64,000 nt of DNA from Dryococelus australis (taxonomy: Eukaryota > Arthropoda > Insecta > Phasmatodea > Phasmatidae): the NCBI GenBank assembly GCA_029891345.1, contig CM057000.1, positions 123,923,838 through 123,987,837 on the forward strand. The letters are read 5' to 3'. Under the pieces are notes generated by a model, which was not told the origin of the DNA, made no database searches, and was given only the letters and a program-made list of their open reading frames with translations. Below, piece after piece: positions 1 to 10,440 of this stretch (positions are counted from its first letter, which is position 1; every line of letters begins with the position of its first letter). A program made the position numbers and the translations under genes.

Positions 1-264
1 ACATGCCATTATGTTACTTTCAAATACAGCCTTTAAAAAAGGGAAAAACCGTTAAATTTATTTGCTAACAAGTATCCCTGCATAACAAGCTTGACAAATT
101 TTATATACGTTCTAAAAAAATACAAGTGATACAACTTACAAGTTTGTATGACCAGTAAGCTTTCCATTTTGAAACCCTCCAGAACCAGAGTGTTAGAGTT
201 TCAATTCAATAATAACATAGAGAAATGTTGATAGCAATGAAATGTGGGCCCAACTAGGGTATCA

Positions 265-1078
265 TCTTTATTTTATTTCAAGGGAAAAAGGAAAAAGTGA
301 TCAGTTGGGGGGCGGGGGGCTTCAGTTTATCGTCTTTCGTGAGACGGGTTTATTTTGATGTTCTTACGATGCTGGAATCACATAGCCCGAACGCGCACGA
401 CAAGGCAGCCAACAGCCAATAAAATACAAGACAGATTGTCATAAACCCGACCGATTCTGTCGTACGACCAGCAATTTTAGATTATAAATTATTTCTATTC
501 TTCGTCGTGTCCTGCGGCACGATGCACAGAATGTACAACATTGCAAAATGAAATTGTATTGCAAACTTTCCTTACAGTGGCAAATACGCAGCTTAAAAGA
601 AAAATGAATTGAAACCTACTGTATCTAACTCATAAAAATAATAATTTTACTTTTGTATGCATTAGTGATACCAATTTGTCACCGTTATGTATTACAAATT
701 TCACTCTTGTTCACCGTCTTTGATACTAACGTAGCCTATCAGCGCCTTCTAAACAGTTATTTTAAAATGGTGTCTGTCGTGCTGTAAACTCAAGTAGTCA
801 CATTGAAATGTGTCGTGGTTTCGTTTTTGGTCGTGTCGTGCTGTGTTGGTCGGGACTATGTGATTCCGGCATGAGTGTGTGGCATTTTGAGTTGCATATT
901 GTTTTGATGGAGCTCAGTAGAAAACTATGCTCGTATGTAAATAACTTTAATGAAAATACAAAACGCGATACATACGTCGGTGTTCGTATTCGTACAGATG
1001 CAGCAATATATACACGCACACACTTTGACCGAAGTTAACCTTACACTCGGATTTACGATGTAGACAAACTTACTGTTG
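265..1078. repeat. Dispersed repeat, longer copy (copy A)
   Basis: Two blocks recur near 16.8 kb. About 270-372 (ending in the GTGAGACGG..TTATTTTGATGTTCTTAC stretch) matches 16785-16877. About 868-1075 (GTGTGGCATTTTG through TTTGACCGAAG and CTTACAC) matches 16878-17107. Between the blocks, copy A carries about 495 bp that copy B lacks. There is no convincing protein: small open frames at 798-1110 overlap on both strands and are not conserved in copy B. The family is unknown; it may be a non-autonomous element or part of an untranslated region. Confidence 0.75.
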
Positions 1079-2260
1079 TAACCTCTTGAACTCGTGTTTT
1101 TATATGGCAATCGTTGCGAGTTTACTTAACTAAAATCACATTTGTTCGTCACTAGCAATAAATAACTTATTTGCAAAATCATTCGTAAAATCAACACTGC
1201 GTACGTTTCCTGATACAAACGAACTTAAATTTATATACGGAAATTATATTCGTGTCACTTCACTGTGGAAGGCGGTTAGGAAAATGGCGGAACTAGCAGT
1301 CTGACGACGTGCCAATCAATATTATATTTCACTCAACAAAACGCACTACAACGGTACCTACAACCAACTATGTTTGAAAAAGCAAATTAAAAATAATTAA
1401 GTACCGATTAAATATTCCGACAACACCAATAAGATATTCGTATAATAAACACGAGAAAAAAAGAGCACTCACAACTGCCTTCACCGGGCTGGAAATATAA
1501 ACATGGCTAGCCATTGGCTGGAAACCTTTACTGCTCGTATGTGTCATAAATGCAGAACATGTTTTTAAAGTCCCGTTACTAATAGCCAAGAAAATTTAAT
1601 ATTGTTTTAGAAACATTTTTAAACCATAAATGTTGTAAGTATAATTAAGATTTTAAATTACAACTTTTACTTTCGAGTACTATTTTCTTCCAAAGACATC
1701 ATCAAAATAGCCAACCTAACAACACAAATCCCGCAGCAGTTCATCAGTTGACACAATACTGTAGGAGCGAGAGCATTTACTGTTTACATAGTGTGTAGGT
1801 TGGTCACATTGTCTGCCAAATTTGAGACCACTTATATGAAATGGACTATACCTCTACGGTAGTAAAGATCGGAACATTTCTTCAATGATGCATTAAAGCC
1901 ACCCGGTACATAAGGTCGGAAGCGGCATGCGCCTTGATAGGTATAACAGGCACACTCTGTATACATTCCTTTGTGAAAAGCCGCTGCGTCTCAGGTTACA
2001 ACTCATAGCGAGCGCATCCGTAAATTACCCGTGCTTCGTACGCTCGCAGGGCGGCCGCCTGTAACAATACAATACTGTATGCAAACCTGCACACAAAAAT
2101 ACATAGCATAGTAAAAACCGAGAAGCTTTGTGAGAAAAAATGTACATATTTAGAAATATGTATTATATAAGTTGTTTCGTTGATTAAAACAGTTACAGTT
2201 ACTTACAGCTAAAATGCTTCATGGTTTTGACCCGGTAATCTACTAAAACTTCTTTCAAAC
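1079..2260. other. No gene recognised
   Basis: AT-rich sequence with only short open frames that lack recognisable motifs. A CG-richer patch near 1980-2060 has no further feature. Nothing can be assigned. Confidence 0.5.
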
Positions 2261-2345
2261 CAGGGGTGGATCTAGACTTTTTTTTGGGGGGGGGGGAGGG
2301 GGCCACAACGTAATTTTGCTGGCGCCAGGGCCAATAACTAGAAGC
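2261..2345. mobile_element. hAT-like terminal sequence (CAGGGGTGGATCTAG)
   Basis: The sequence CAGGGGTGGATCTAG followed by a T run and a long G run has the form of the ends of many TTF/ZMYM-type hAT elements (established knowledge of that group). It lies about 740 bp beyond the C-terminal end of the hAT transposase relic at 3005-5140 and may be that element's terminus. I found no partner inverted repeat after 5140 and no 8-bp target duplication, so the link is inferred. Confidence 0.5.
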
Positions 2346-3004
2346 GGTGGGTCCAAGGGCCCTCCCCCGAAAAAATATCGATTTTTAGGTGCAAAATGGT
2401 GTTATCTAAGCAGTTTTTGAACCTAAACATTGGATATACAGCTAACAGAAATTGTGATATTTTTAAAGATATAATTTGTTTTAGTGAACAGTTTTACTGA
2501 GATACCTTCATCAAACCCAGAGCTTTGTATCCTTCCTCGTTTGGGGCTCTCTCCTGGCAGCCCTGGTGCCCTGGCTGGCGCGGATCTAGTCTTCCGAGTA
2601 GAAGCATGGAAGAAGATTACAGCGCCGATGTGTTCTGAGAAGTCGTTTATTCAAACTAATTATGCAAAAAAAAAAAATCCTCTGATACGATTCAATTTTG
2701 ATATAGAATACATATACAGTGCAAATTCAAGTCGTATTTGACTATTCTTTGCGAATGTTCACCATCTTAGGGTTTGAACTGAAAAAAAAAATTAACTTAG
2801 TTATGTAGGCAAACTTTTAAAGCTAAGAGCACAACTGTATGCTATTGGGTTAATGATGTATTGAGGAGAACACGAAACACATTTTATCCGTTTTCTCTCT
2901 TATGGGTCAATGTACTTCTCTGTATTGAAGAAAGCAAACAGAAACCAGGAACTAAACCAACAGTATAAACGCAGCAAGGAAACATATTTACAAACCAAAT
3001 TCTT
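2346..3004. other. Subterminal hAT-like noncoding sequence
   Basis: Contains C- and G-rich motifs (GGGCCCTCCCCC near 2358; GGCGCGGATCTAG near 2578) of the sort seen inside hAT ends. It also holds an 85-codon open frame on the plus strand (2484-2741) without recognisable domains. I regard it as the 3' noncoding part of the adjacent element. Confidence 0.35.
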
Positions 3005-5140
3005 GGCGCCTCTTTGTCTTAGCGAATCTGAGAATAATGGCTTATGGGTCCAGTGGAATTTCTCGATGGACCGACATGAGAGAAGGCCCAGTGAGTCTTT
3101 CTTCGCCGATGTTAGCCCGAAGCCAAGTCTTCAGCCGACACAGGGTAGAAAAACTGCGCTCCGCGGTCGCTGCACTGACTGGAAGTGTAGACAGAATCCA
3201 CACAAGTTTGTGGATGGTAGGATTCATGTCAATTTCACAGTTCTCCAATGATTCTAAAACGGAATCTGGAAGTTTTCCTTTGTTCTTCACGACACGCTTC
3301 CACTTTTAAACCCACAATGAGAACTCTTGATTTATGATTATAAAAGTAGCCGACTATCCAATGAGATCCTAGTAAATATTTACAATTTCCCTTATAGCGG
3401 TTTAATCTTCTGATTTTATTTCAGTATTGGGCAAGATGGCTCAAGGATTAAATAAATTCATAACTTCCGTTGAAAGTCAGTCTGTCTTTTATGTCTGTGA
3501 TGACGTTGTCAAAAAGTGGTATGTAAACAGATCTTCGGAAGTATTCATCCCACGACTCAGTAGGGTGGTTTTGACAGCTGGTTTGGAGGGAAACAAGTCG
3601 TAGTATCTTTCAATCAATATCTAAATCTTCAGCTAGTTCCCGTATTTCATAACAGAGGCCAATAAAGGGGGATTCAGTCTTTTCTCGCTTTTCTTCAAAT
3701 ACGCTTTTAGTGTCTTCTATTGCATCAGTGTTCTTTTTTAAATCAAGTGTTGGTGTTTGAAGGAGGAGACTTAGTGACACAGCTACTCCTAAAATATCAT
3801 TAAGATACACAACTGAGAGGAGAAATTCTGGGCTTCGGATAGCTTGCATAAGAGAAAACGCACCAGATGACGTCTTTATGTCCTGCCACGTAGAAATTTC
3901 TGCTAGGGCGTTGTGATTCTTAATAATCGATTCCTCTTGGAACTGAAGGAGCCTTTCGTGCCTCTCGACCCAATGAGTTTCGCAAATACCTTGAACAAAA
4001 GCACCCATTTCCTTCTTAAAAACATCATGTCTCTTTGGAGAGGAGTTGGCAAAAGATACTATTTTCTTCATAGTTCCAAAGGTGTCTCTGCATGAAATTA
4101 CTTTTGAGGAGTTTACGAACGAATTATTTAAAATGTGGTTGTTGCACGGACAACGCTGAGCGTGTGTGGCTATTTCTTTTTTTTTATATTCTTGAACGGC
4201 ATCTTTTGATTCAGATGCCATAACTGAGCAATTGTCGACCTCAAAACCTACGCAAAATTTCAAGTCTAAATCAAAGTTCTTGGCGATATCCTCGATGATA
4301 TGGCCTAAAGCAATTCCAGTCAAGCGACGTTCTACTCTCTCTCTCTGATTTAATATTTTCCTCTCGAATCATATCATAGGAATTAACAAACGCAACGAAA
4401 TCTTTCCTCAGGACACGTTCATGAAGATACCGCAAAAATATACTCACTTGGCAAATATTAGAAATGTCTGATGTCTCATAGAATATTACAGAGAAAAGCT
4501 GTGCTCCTTGAACTCTTCTTAAGATAGCGCTTTTAATCTATTCCTTACAACAATTAATAAGTTCATTTTGTGCGTGCTTGCTAATATATGTAGCATTGGA
4601 TGGATCATTCTCCAAGTGTCTGCGCAGATTATTGTCACCAGCATCCATCCTAAACAGAAGCAACCCTCTGAAATTTTCGTCATTGTTTGCTCTGCTGAGT
4701 TTTTCATCTCCATTTAGAAGTTTGTCAATGTTCTTATCATCCCTTTGACCTCTTAAATGAATGTTTTTCAATAGGAATCAAGCGCTGCCTATTTCCCTCT
4801 TTTTGTGCCATGCGCTGCGAATGAATGTGATCCGCTAATTCTAAGGCAGCATTGTGGTATGTCAAGAGAAACTTTTTCCCAGCATCAACAGTATTGACAT
4901 GGTATTGTTTTTTTCTCGTGTAAGACCAAATCGCTCTTTTACCTTAAAAATTTGTCAAACTTTAAATGGTTCTTTCACAAGTTTTCTCAAAGGAGAGTTT
5001 CTTTGATAACCACATCCTGTACCAGCTGTAAAAAGTACAAGATATTTACAGTGTAGCCCTTTGTCTTTATCTGAAAGAACAATGTAGTGAAATGTTTCTA
5101 AGTGAGAGCTCTGTGGGCATATTTTTTAATAGACTTTCCC
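3005..5140 (-). pseudogene. Broken hAT transposase (TTF zinc finger / DUF4371 / dimerisation domain)
   Basis: Reads on the minus strand as a ZMYM1-like hAT transposase in several frames. From the N-terminal end there is a TTF-type zinc finger segment (about 4930-5085). Next is the stretch containing NNLRRHLENDPSNATYIS (4538-4771), then a 237-residue open segment (3610-4323) with GFEVDNCSVMASE, CPCNNHIL and HWVERHERLLQF, which is the DUF4371/RNase H-fold core. About 3500-3560 contains SWDEYFRRSVYIPLFD, and 3042-3290 contains LPVSAATAERSFSTLCRLK, the hAT C-terminal dimerisation signature. Stops and frameshifts separate the pieces, so it cannot encode a working enzyme. The probable element end is at 2261. 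Family assignment is strong; the exact subfamily is not known. Confidence 0.9.
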
Positions 5141-5204
5141 ATTTTCATCACTTCATTATAAAGGAATTGGTAATTTTCAGGAGGTTTTCTTCATTACATT
5201 GGAG

Positions 5205-5626
5205 TATAGGCTGTTCACGGTAAAATGAGCACTTTAGAAAACTCTGATTGAGATCTACTCGTACGCATGATGTGTGTTCCTCCGCCTACAAAATTAACAT
5301 TGCCGTAGGCTTCATCACTTTATTCATGCGTCGGTCAAGTGAAATTGTGGAAGTATTAGAAAAGTAAGTATGTTACAAATCTGTCCATTCTTTTACTCAA
5401 GACACATTAAATAAACAGCGAGGAAATGAAATAATTTCAGTTTTCACAAATAGGTACCTAACACTACTTACTTGATGTTAAGATAAGGAACTATTTGTCA
5501 TCCATCGTTACCAAATTATTGGGCGCATGCCACTCAGTGCGCCCGTTAAAATATATGCAGGCAGGAGCAGTGATTTTTTTCTAACGTTGATTTCAAAAGT
5601 GCTGACTTTATCGTGAACAGCCTTTA
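5205..5626. mobile_element. 0.42 kb TIR element, copy 1
   Basis: The left end reads TATAGGCTGTTCACGGTAAA and continues with ATGAGCAC. The right end, reverse complemented, reads TAAAGGCTGTTCACGATAAA and continues with GTCAGCAC. Copies 2 (17692-18115) and 3 (21583-22011, opposite orientation) have the same ends, nearly the same length (422-429 bp) and shared interior, for example GGCTTCATCACTTTATTCATGCGTCGGTCAAGTG. It has no coding capacity, so it is a MITE-like non-autonomous element. The target duplication is unclear, so the superfamily is unassigned. Confidence 0.88.
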
Positions 5627-6944
5627 ATCGCTTACACTTGTCATCCCAACATAAAATCCTAAGTCACCAGACAAGTAACTCTGACTTTGGGGGTGCTGCA
5701 AAAGTTCTAGTGAGGTTATGTTTACTTGATTTGTGTTCTGTAGATGCTCACTGACACCTGCAGAAGAGGGGTTGGCACTTGCACTTACATCACCACATGT
5801 TTCCATTGTTTTCGGTTCGAAAACTCACACTAAACTAATCACAGTCACAAAGTACAGGAATGTGAATGGTACTGTAGTCACGTCTGTAAACGTAAACAAG
5901 GCTAATATAATCGAATCAGCTGACTGACGCCTGTCCACAGTGTTACCACCATGAGCATGGATAATTTCACGCGTTGACCGTTAACTTCAGTAACAACTTA
6001 ACTATTCTAATACAAATGTGAGTTGCGACTTCACTAGGATGTGCCGTGCGAATGCGCGAGTTACTTCAAGTGTGAGTCACGGCATACATCACGCCTGCGT
6101 GGGAACGGACAAAGAGTATTCTATAAATAGTATCAATACTGTGTCGTGTAGCGTAGTTGTTTATTCTTCCGCCATGTGTTGGTGACATTCACTGTTGTCA
6201 TGTTAATAAACAAAAGTGATAAAATATTGAGAGAGTGTTCGCAAATAAAAATAGTTTACTCTGCATTTCTAACAACTGTTCAAGAAACGTTAAAATACGT
6301 TCAGCTGTATGGCGAATGCACAAATGTTTTTACGTGACAAAAAAAACCGTCTAAGGTATCCGCGCCTGGATTTAATGCCAACGGTTTGGTGATAATTTTC
6401 ATATTTTAAAATCAGTATCTTGTCAGCGTATCCTGTCTCAGTATCAGCGTCAGCCCTGAGATTGTTTTTTCGTATTTTTCGTGACTTGGCGTCCCTACAG
6501 TACCTGTTTCGAGACAACGTGCCCTCGCCTGCTAGAGTAATCAGAACATGTTTTTTCTAGTGTTGGCTCCCCTGCTTCACGTCGCTGACCCTCTGAATGC
6601 GTACCCTGAGAGATTTGGTCTGACTTGCCGTGGTTTCAACCTTATGCAACAGGTTGACTATATGAGCAGCGAAAACATTTTTACAAGTCCTTTAAAGCAA
6701 GTTCCCAATATAATCCCCAGATTAAAAATTCAAACAATAACAACAAATGTATATTTGAATCAAGCAAACTATGATTTGTAAAATCACACAGAAATGCAGA
6801 CTTATTTTATTTACTATTTAAAAACGAACTATTCTTTACAAGTATTCAAACAAGATATATTTTATTCACTCATTAGGAAATGTTTTCTACAAGTATTCAC
6901 TCGTTAAGAAATGTTTTTAATATTAATTCCATATATAGGAGAGA
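5627..6944. other. No gene recognised; one TATA-like site
   Basis: Short open frames only: 60 aa minus at 5624-5806, 75 aa minus at 6290-6517 and 77 aa plus at 6548-6781. None has a domain I know. CTATAAATAG near 6121 resembles a TATA box, but no gene downstream supports it. The major capsid gene expected beside a Polinton penton gene is not visible here, so the virus-like block seems to stop near 6945. Confidence 0.45.
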
Positions 6945-7630
6945 AAAAAAAAAGGGAGATATTTAGACATCTTGTTTCTAAAATTAATAAGTTTGCCATC
7001 TTGATCGGCAATTGTAACAACTATTTCATCAACACGATTCCTATTGCTGGAAGATATATCAATGTATTAGGTTTTTCAATTATTTTATATCCTGGAGCTA
7101 CAGCACATGTGAATTCATGTATTGTATTTGTTGGTTTTCCATTCAAATATGAAACGCCTACAATATTAACATTTATACAACATACATTTACCGACAATAT
7201 ATTAAGCTGTTTTGACAATTCATGTAATTGATTAGCAGGATATACTCTCCGTTCATAACCCAACAGATTTGCAATTAAATTGTCTTCCGAGAAATCGATA
7301 TCGACGTTACTATACATTGCAGTAGTTCACGTATTTGGATTTCCACATAATCGGAAATGTACATCTTCAGGTAATGCCACTTTAATGAATGTTTCAACAT
7401 CATCCAACTTATAAGATCCTACCGGTATCACAATCTTGTATGTTTTTCACCAATATTAGCGGTATATATTTGCTTATGAATATCAATGTTTGGTATGCTG
7501 TTGTAAGTAACGAATTCTATTAGACTTATTTCCCATTCTCAATCTAACTCCAATGAAGGGAAATATACTGCACGCAATTGCGATGAATAACCACTTAATA
7601 TCAATGTAATTGACATATTACTTACATGTT
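6945..7630 (-). pseudogene. Penton-like minor capsid protein, broken (Polinton/adintovirus type)
   Basis: The uninterrupted part is 7021-7317 (98 codons) and contains NTIHEFTCAVAPGYKIIEKP and IYLP, typical of the C-terminal half of the single-jelly-roll penton of Polinton-like elements. Upstream, in other frames, lie EFVTYNSIPNIDIH (about 7450-7530) and KIVIPVGSYKLDDVE (about 7390-7440). Downstream, near 6960-7030, is VTIADQDGKLINFR. All are in the order expected for this family. The stretch totals about 220 codons with at least two frameshifts and two in-frame stops. In a complete element it would form capsid vertices. Family assignment rests on recognised motifs, not a search. Confidence 0.82.
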
Positions 7631-7642
7631 TTACAATTACAA

Positions 7643-7995
7643 TTACTTATAAAGCGTATTTATAGCAAAAAAAAACATAAACATAAATGTCTGCAATTGA
7701 TTGTATTTGGTAATTTGCTCCATTTTATAATTATATCTTAATTGTGTGATTTTTAAATAATTACGTATTTCGATTGGAGGATGTAAATCGGCAAAACTGT
7801 CATAATAAAATGATTGATTCATGTTTTAATTAATGCAATCCAATGAGTTCCTTCATTTCGTTTAGAATCTAAATTAATAACCATACATTCAATAAAATTT
7901 GGTTTCTTTGGTAAATGTATCTAATATAGATATCTCAGAAATAGGGAATATCCTGTTTCTTTACAAATACATTAATATCTTCGTTAATGCAAGTT
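7643..7995 (-). pseudogene. Adenain-like (C5) cysteine protease, broken
   Basis: Motifs occur in the order of the Polinton/adenovirus maturation protease. KKQDIPYF is near 7945. LPKKPNFIECMVINLD, followed by EGTHWIALIK with the probable catalytic His, lies at about 7825-7920. FYYDSFADLHPPIEIRNYLK sits in a 59-codon open frame (7643-7822). CRHLCLCF, corresponding to the catalytic-Cys motif (C-G-H-L-C in relatives), lies near 7670 but one base out of the preceding frame. At least one stop and two frameshifts break it. Its first residues run straight on from the PLA2-like frame, so the two may have been one open frame. It would have processed capsid proteins. Confidence 0.8.
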
Positions 7996-8566
7996 TTGGA
8001 AGACTATTTAGGACTTTCTGTGTTTTTTCCACGTTCGGAGTTTTTTGTCCTTGTCCAACTTTACAGGGTTTCAAATACATTCCTTTACCTTTTGATTTAA
8101 CTGCTCTACAAATTACCGAAACCCCTCTGAAGATTGATCCAAGAGCTGTTAATGCTGGAAATAGGAATGGGGTGATTCCTCCTTTCTTCGTTTTTCGTTT
8201 GGTTTTGTGTTTTAAGCCTAGGTCTCTCTTCAACTTTGCGCACATAAATTTATCAGCAACCCACGCACCTAGCTTTTCACCTGTAGGTGTAGATGGATTC
8301 TTCCTTATATTTGCTGCTTTATTGGCTATAATTTTATCCGCTATTTGTCTTTCTTTCAAATTGTTTGTTCGATCGTAAACTATATTGTGTTCTTTACGCA
8401 CGTTATCCAAAAGGTTCTTTCCTTTATCGTTCCGTGTCAAATGTTTTGCAAGTTTAGTACCTGGTCCGCAATAATCGTATTTCGGTAAATGTAATTCAAA
8501 TGGTAATTTATTAATCAATATATTCAATACACCATGTCCATTTTTGATAGGTTTAGTACGAGCCAT
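7961..8566 (-). CDS. Phospholipase A2-like virion protein (Polinton/adintovirus type)
   Basis: An open frame of 201 codons starting at ATG 8566. Residues 27-36 contain LPKYDYCGPG, the calcium-loop-like motif of parvovirus VP1-type PLA2 domains. Residues 54-64 (DNVRKEHNIVY) correspond to the catalytic helix, but the usual His-Asp pair is His60-Asn61 and the usual Cys before it is Arg, so lipase activity is doubtful. Residues about 131-155 form a hydrophobic segment, preceded by a Lys/Arg-rich stretch (113-128), as in relatives. The C-terminal part (KLALT..) merges by frameshift into the protease region. The role in relatives is presumed to be membrane breach during entry. The frame is uninterrupted but sits among broken genes, so it is probably not a functional gene. 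Confidence 0.82.
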   Translation of the reverse strand: MARTKPIKNGHGVLNILINKLPFELHLPKYDYCGPGTKLAKHLTRNDKGKNLLDNVRKEHNIVYDRTNNLKERQIADKIIANKAANIRKNPSTPTGEKLGAWVADKFMCAKLKRDLGLKHKTKRKTKKGGITPFLFPALTALGSIFRGVSVICRAVKSKGKGMYLKPCKVGQGQKTPNVEKTQKVLNSLPKLALTKILMYL

Positions 8567-8654
8567 TTTTTAAAACTGAATGCGAACCTATATATAGACC
8601 TGCATTTATAGTTTTACATTAGTACATTATGTAATTCTGTGTATTTGTGTAGAA
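8567..8654. promoter_or_regulatory. Divergent intergenic spacer with TATA-like run
   Basis: An 88-bp gap separates the starts of the PLA2-like gene (minus) and the ATPase (plus). It includes CCTATATATAGACC near 8587, which could serve as a TATA box for either direction. This is inference from layout only. Confidence 0.35.
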
Positions 8655-9321
8655 ATGAAGCTTATAAAATAAAATGTACATCTGCTGGTAATTGTAAAGA
8701 CGAAAGAAAACATTATTGAACAGAAACATGGTATTCTTTTACCATCAAATATACGTTGTATAATAAACCGTCCTTCTTCATGTGGAAAAACTTGTGTTAT
8801 TATGTCGTTTTTAGAGCATCCAAATGGACTTAAATTTGAAAACATATTGGGTTTTATAAACAATACAAGAGAAATATCAACGATTAGTGACCATTTTGTC
8901 GTTAATTGAAGGAATGTGATATTTTCCTTTTACAAATAAAGAAGATATAGTGCCTCCGAATGAAGCATTACCGAATTCCGTATTTATTTTTGACGACGTT
9001 TGGTGTGAACCTCGGGGTGAAATACAGCAAAACTTTAGTTTTGGTCGACACACAAACGTTGATTGTTTTTATCTATCGCGGAGTTACGCATGTATATCGA
9101 AACATAATTTACACAATAATGCAAATGTGGTAATTGTGCTTAAAATGGATAATATGAATCTGCAACATATTTACAATGATCGTGTTTTAGGCGATATGAT
9201 ATTTACAAAGTTTAAAGATATGTGTTTTTACTGCTGGAAAGAAAAAAACGCTTTTTTGGTGATTATACCAACACTTCCCCCACATAAAGGCAGATATAGG
9301 TCTGGTTTTGACAGTTTTTAA
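8655..9321 (+). pseudogene. FtsK/HerA-type DNA-packaging ATPase, broken (Polinton/adintovirus type)
   Basis: Two separated coding stretches belong to one gene. At about 8697-8905 the frame carries IEQKHGILLPSNIRCIINRP and then PSSCGKTCVIMSFLEHPNG. The sequence PSSCGKT is the Walker A loop. A stop near 8906 and a frameshift follow. At 8950-9321 the frame (123 codons) carries SVFIFDDVWCEP, the Walker B motif, then DNMNLQHIYNDRVLGDMIFT and CWKEKNAFLVI. The tail GRYRSGF matches the usual C-terminus. The N-terminal start is uncertain because of stops near 8670. The intact enzyme would pump DNA into capsids. The broken frame and missing middle make this a pseudogene. Confidence 0.87.
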
Positions 9322-9600
9322 CTTCCAGGCGAAAAACAATGAGTATTTAAACATTTGGACGTAACGGTATAAAATGCAATCATTACAATAGCTGTTTAAC
9401 AAAAAATCGTGATGGGAATTGTGATTTGAACGGGTATATATGATGTATTATGGGTATGTTTGTGCAAAAAACCAATTCAATAAATAAATGTTACATGGAA
9501 GACTTAAACACTATTATGCTAAACATATTTAAATCACAATCAAACAATATTCAAGAGAAATTAATTAAGTTATACAAGACTGTGCGATCCTGTGCATACG

Positions 9601-9994
9601 TTATAAATTTGACATCTATATCATAAATGGTTCGGGAATTACAGCCAACTATGCTTACAAGTATATGTAGGGTATACTTGACCCTAACACCCTTCTCATC
9701 GTCCTGGGTGATGCCTATTTTATGAATTCGACAACTATAACTTAAATTGTTATGAAATTACGACCAACTATGCTTATAAGTATACATAGGGTCTAGTTGA
9801 CACTACGGCCCTTATCATCAGGGATGAGGCCTATGTTATCAATTTGGTAGTTGTATCTGAAACGGTTCGGAAATTACAGCTAACTATGCTTATGAGTTGA
9901 CATAATTGACCCTTCGGTATTTTCCCTTGTCGTGAATGATGTCTATGTTTGATTCTGGTATTTCTATCTTAAACTGTTCGGAAATTGCAACTAT
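9601..9994. repeat. Tandem repeat, about 111-119 bp, 3.4 copies
   Basis: Units begin near 9601, 9720, 9837 and 9948 (partial). Each contains a degenerate GTTCGGAAATTACAGCCAAC, then ACTATGCTTATAAGT, a TTGACCCT segment and GGGATGATGCCTAT. Divergence between units is high, so the array is old. It starts about 280 bp after the Polinton ATPase end. Confidence 0.85.
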
Positions 9995-10171
9995 GTCGAG
10001 AGAGATGTTGCAGGAGACTATGAACTCGAACATTCTTCAGGCAAGATGAATGTTGCTGGTATGACAGAGAATGACTGACAGTGTGACCCAGCATCTCCCG
10101 ACCCCACACCCAAGGAGTTAACTGGTAATTTATGGCATGCAATAGCATGAAATCGATACACCAAGGTGGTC

Positions 10172-10440
10172 GCCGGGAATTATTTCTGAATAGAGTGTAA
10201 TGATTGCACAATTAGGATGGAAAATTTCTCAGTGTGAAAACAGCCCGCCAGATTGTGCAAGGGTACTTTCGGTGTGCGAAAAGGGGACACAGGCTGGGAA
10301 TTATTTCTCAGTCGGATGTAATGATTGCACAATCCGGATGGAAAATTTCACACCTTCCACACTATACATCAGCAATGTGCAAACAGTCTGCCGGAATGTG
10401 CAGGGGTACTTTTTTCGGTGTGTAAAATGGGTACTAGGGC
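10172..10440. repeat. Imperfect tandem duplication, 121 bp spacing
   Basis: GGGAATTATTTCTSAGT, TGTAATGATTGCACAAT and GGATGGAAAATTTC appear at 10172-10230 and again at 10293-10350. GTGCAAGGGTACTTTCGGTG recurs as GTGCAGGGGTACTTTTTTCG. The overlapping open frames here are by-products of the repeat and encode nothing I recognise. Confidence 0.8.

Larger units (their letters stand above)
6945..9321. mobile_element. Polinton/Maverick (adintovirus-like) fragment
   Basis: Four adjacent decayed genes match the virion-morphogenesis set of Polintons and adintoviruses. On the minus strand they are penton-like protein, adenain-like cysteine protease and PLA2-like protein; on the plus strand, diverging, is the packaging ATPase. 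Linkage of these four is characteristic of these large virus-like DNA elements in animals (established knowledge). Protein-primed DNA polymerase B, retrovirus-type integrase, major capsid protein and long terminal inverted repeats were not found. This is therefore a fragment of an element normally 15-40 kb long. Every gene except the PLA2-like frame has stops or frameshifts. Confidence 0.88.

Noticed and set aside
6120-6135. TATA-like CTATAAATAG as a promoter
   Set aside because: No open frame, downstream exon or paired element supports it in this AT-rich sequence.
7899-8378. 159-codon plus-strand frame
   Set aside because: It lies antisense to the PLA2-like gene, whose motifs are clearly on the minus strand.
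8627-8863. 78-codon minus-strand frame
   Set aside because: It is antisense to the Walker A region of the ATPase on the plus strand.
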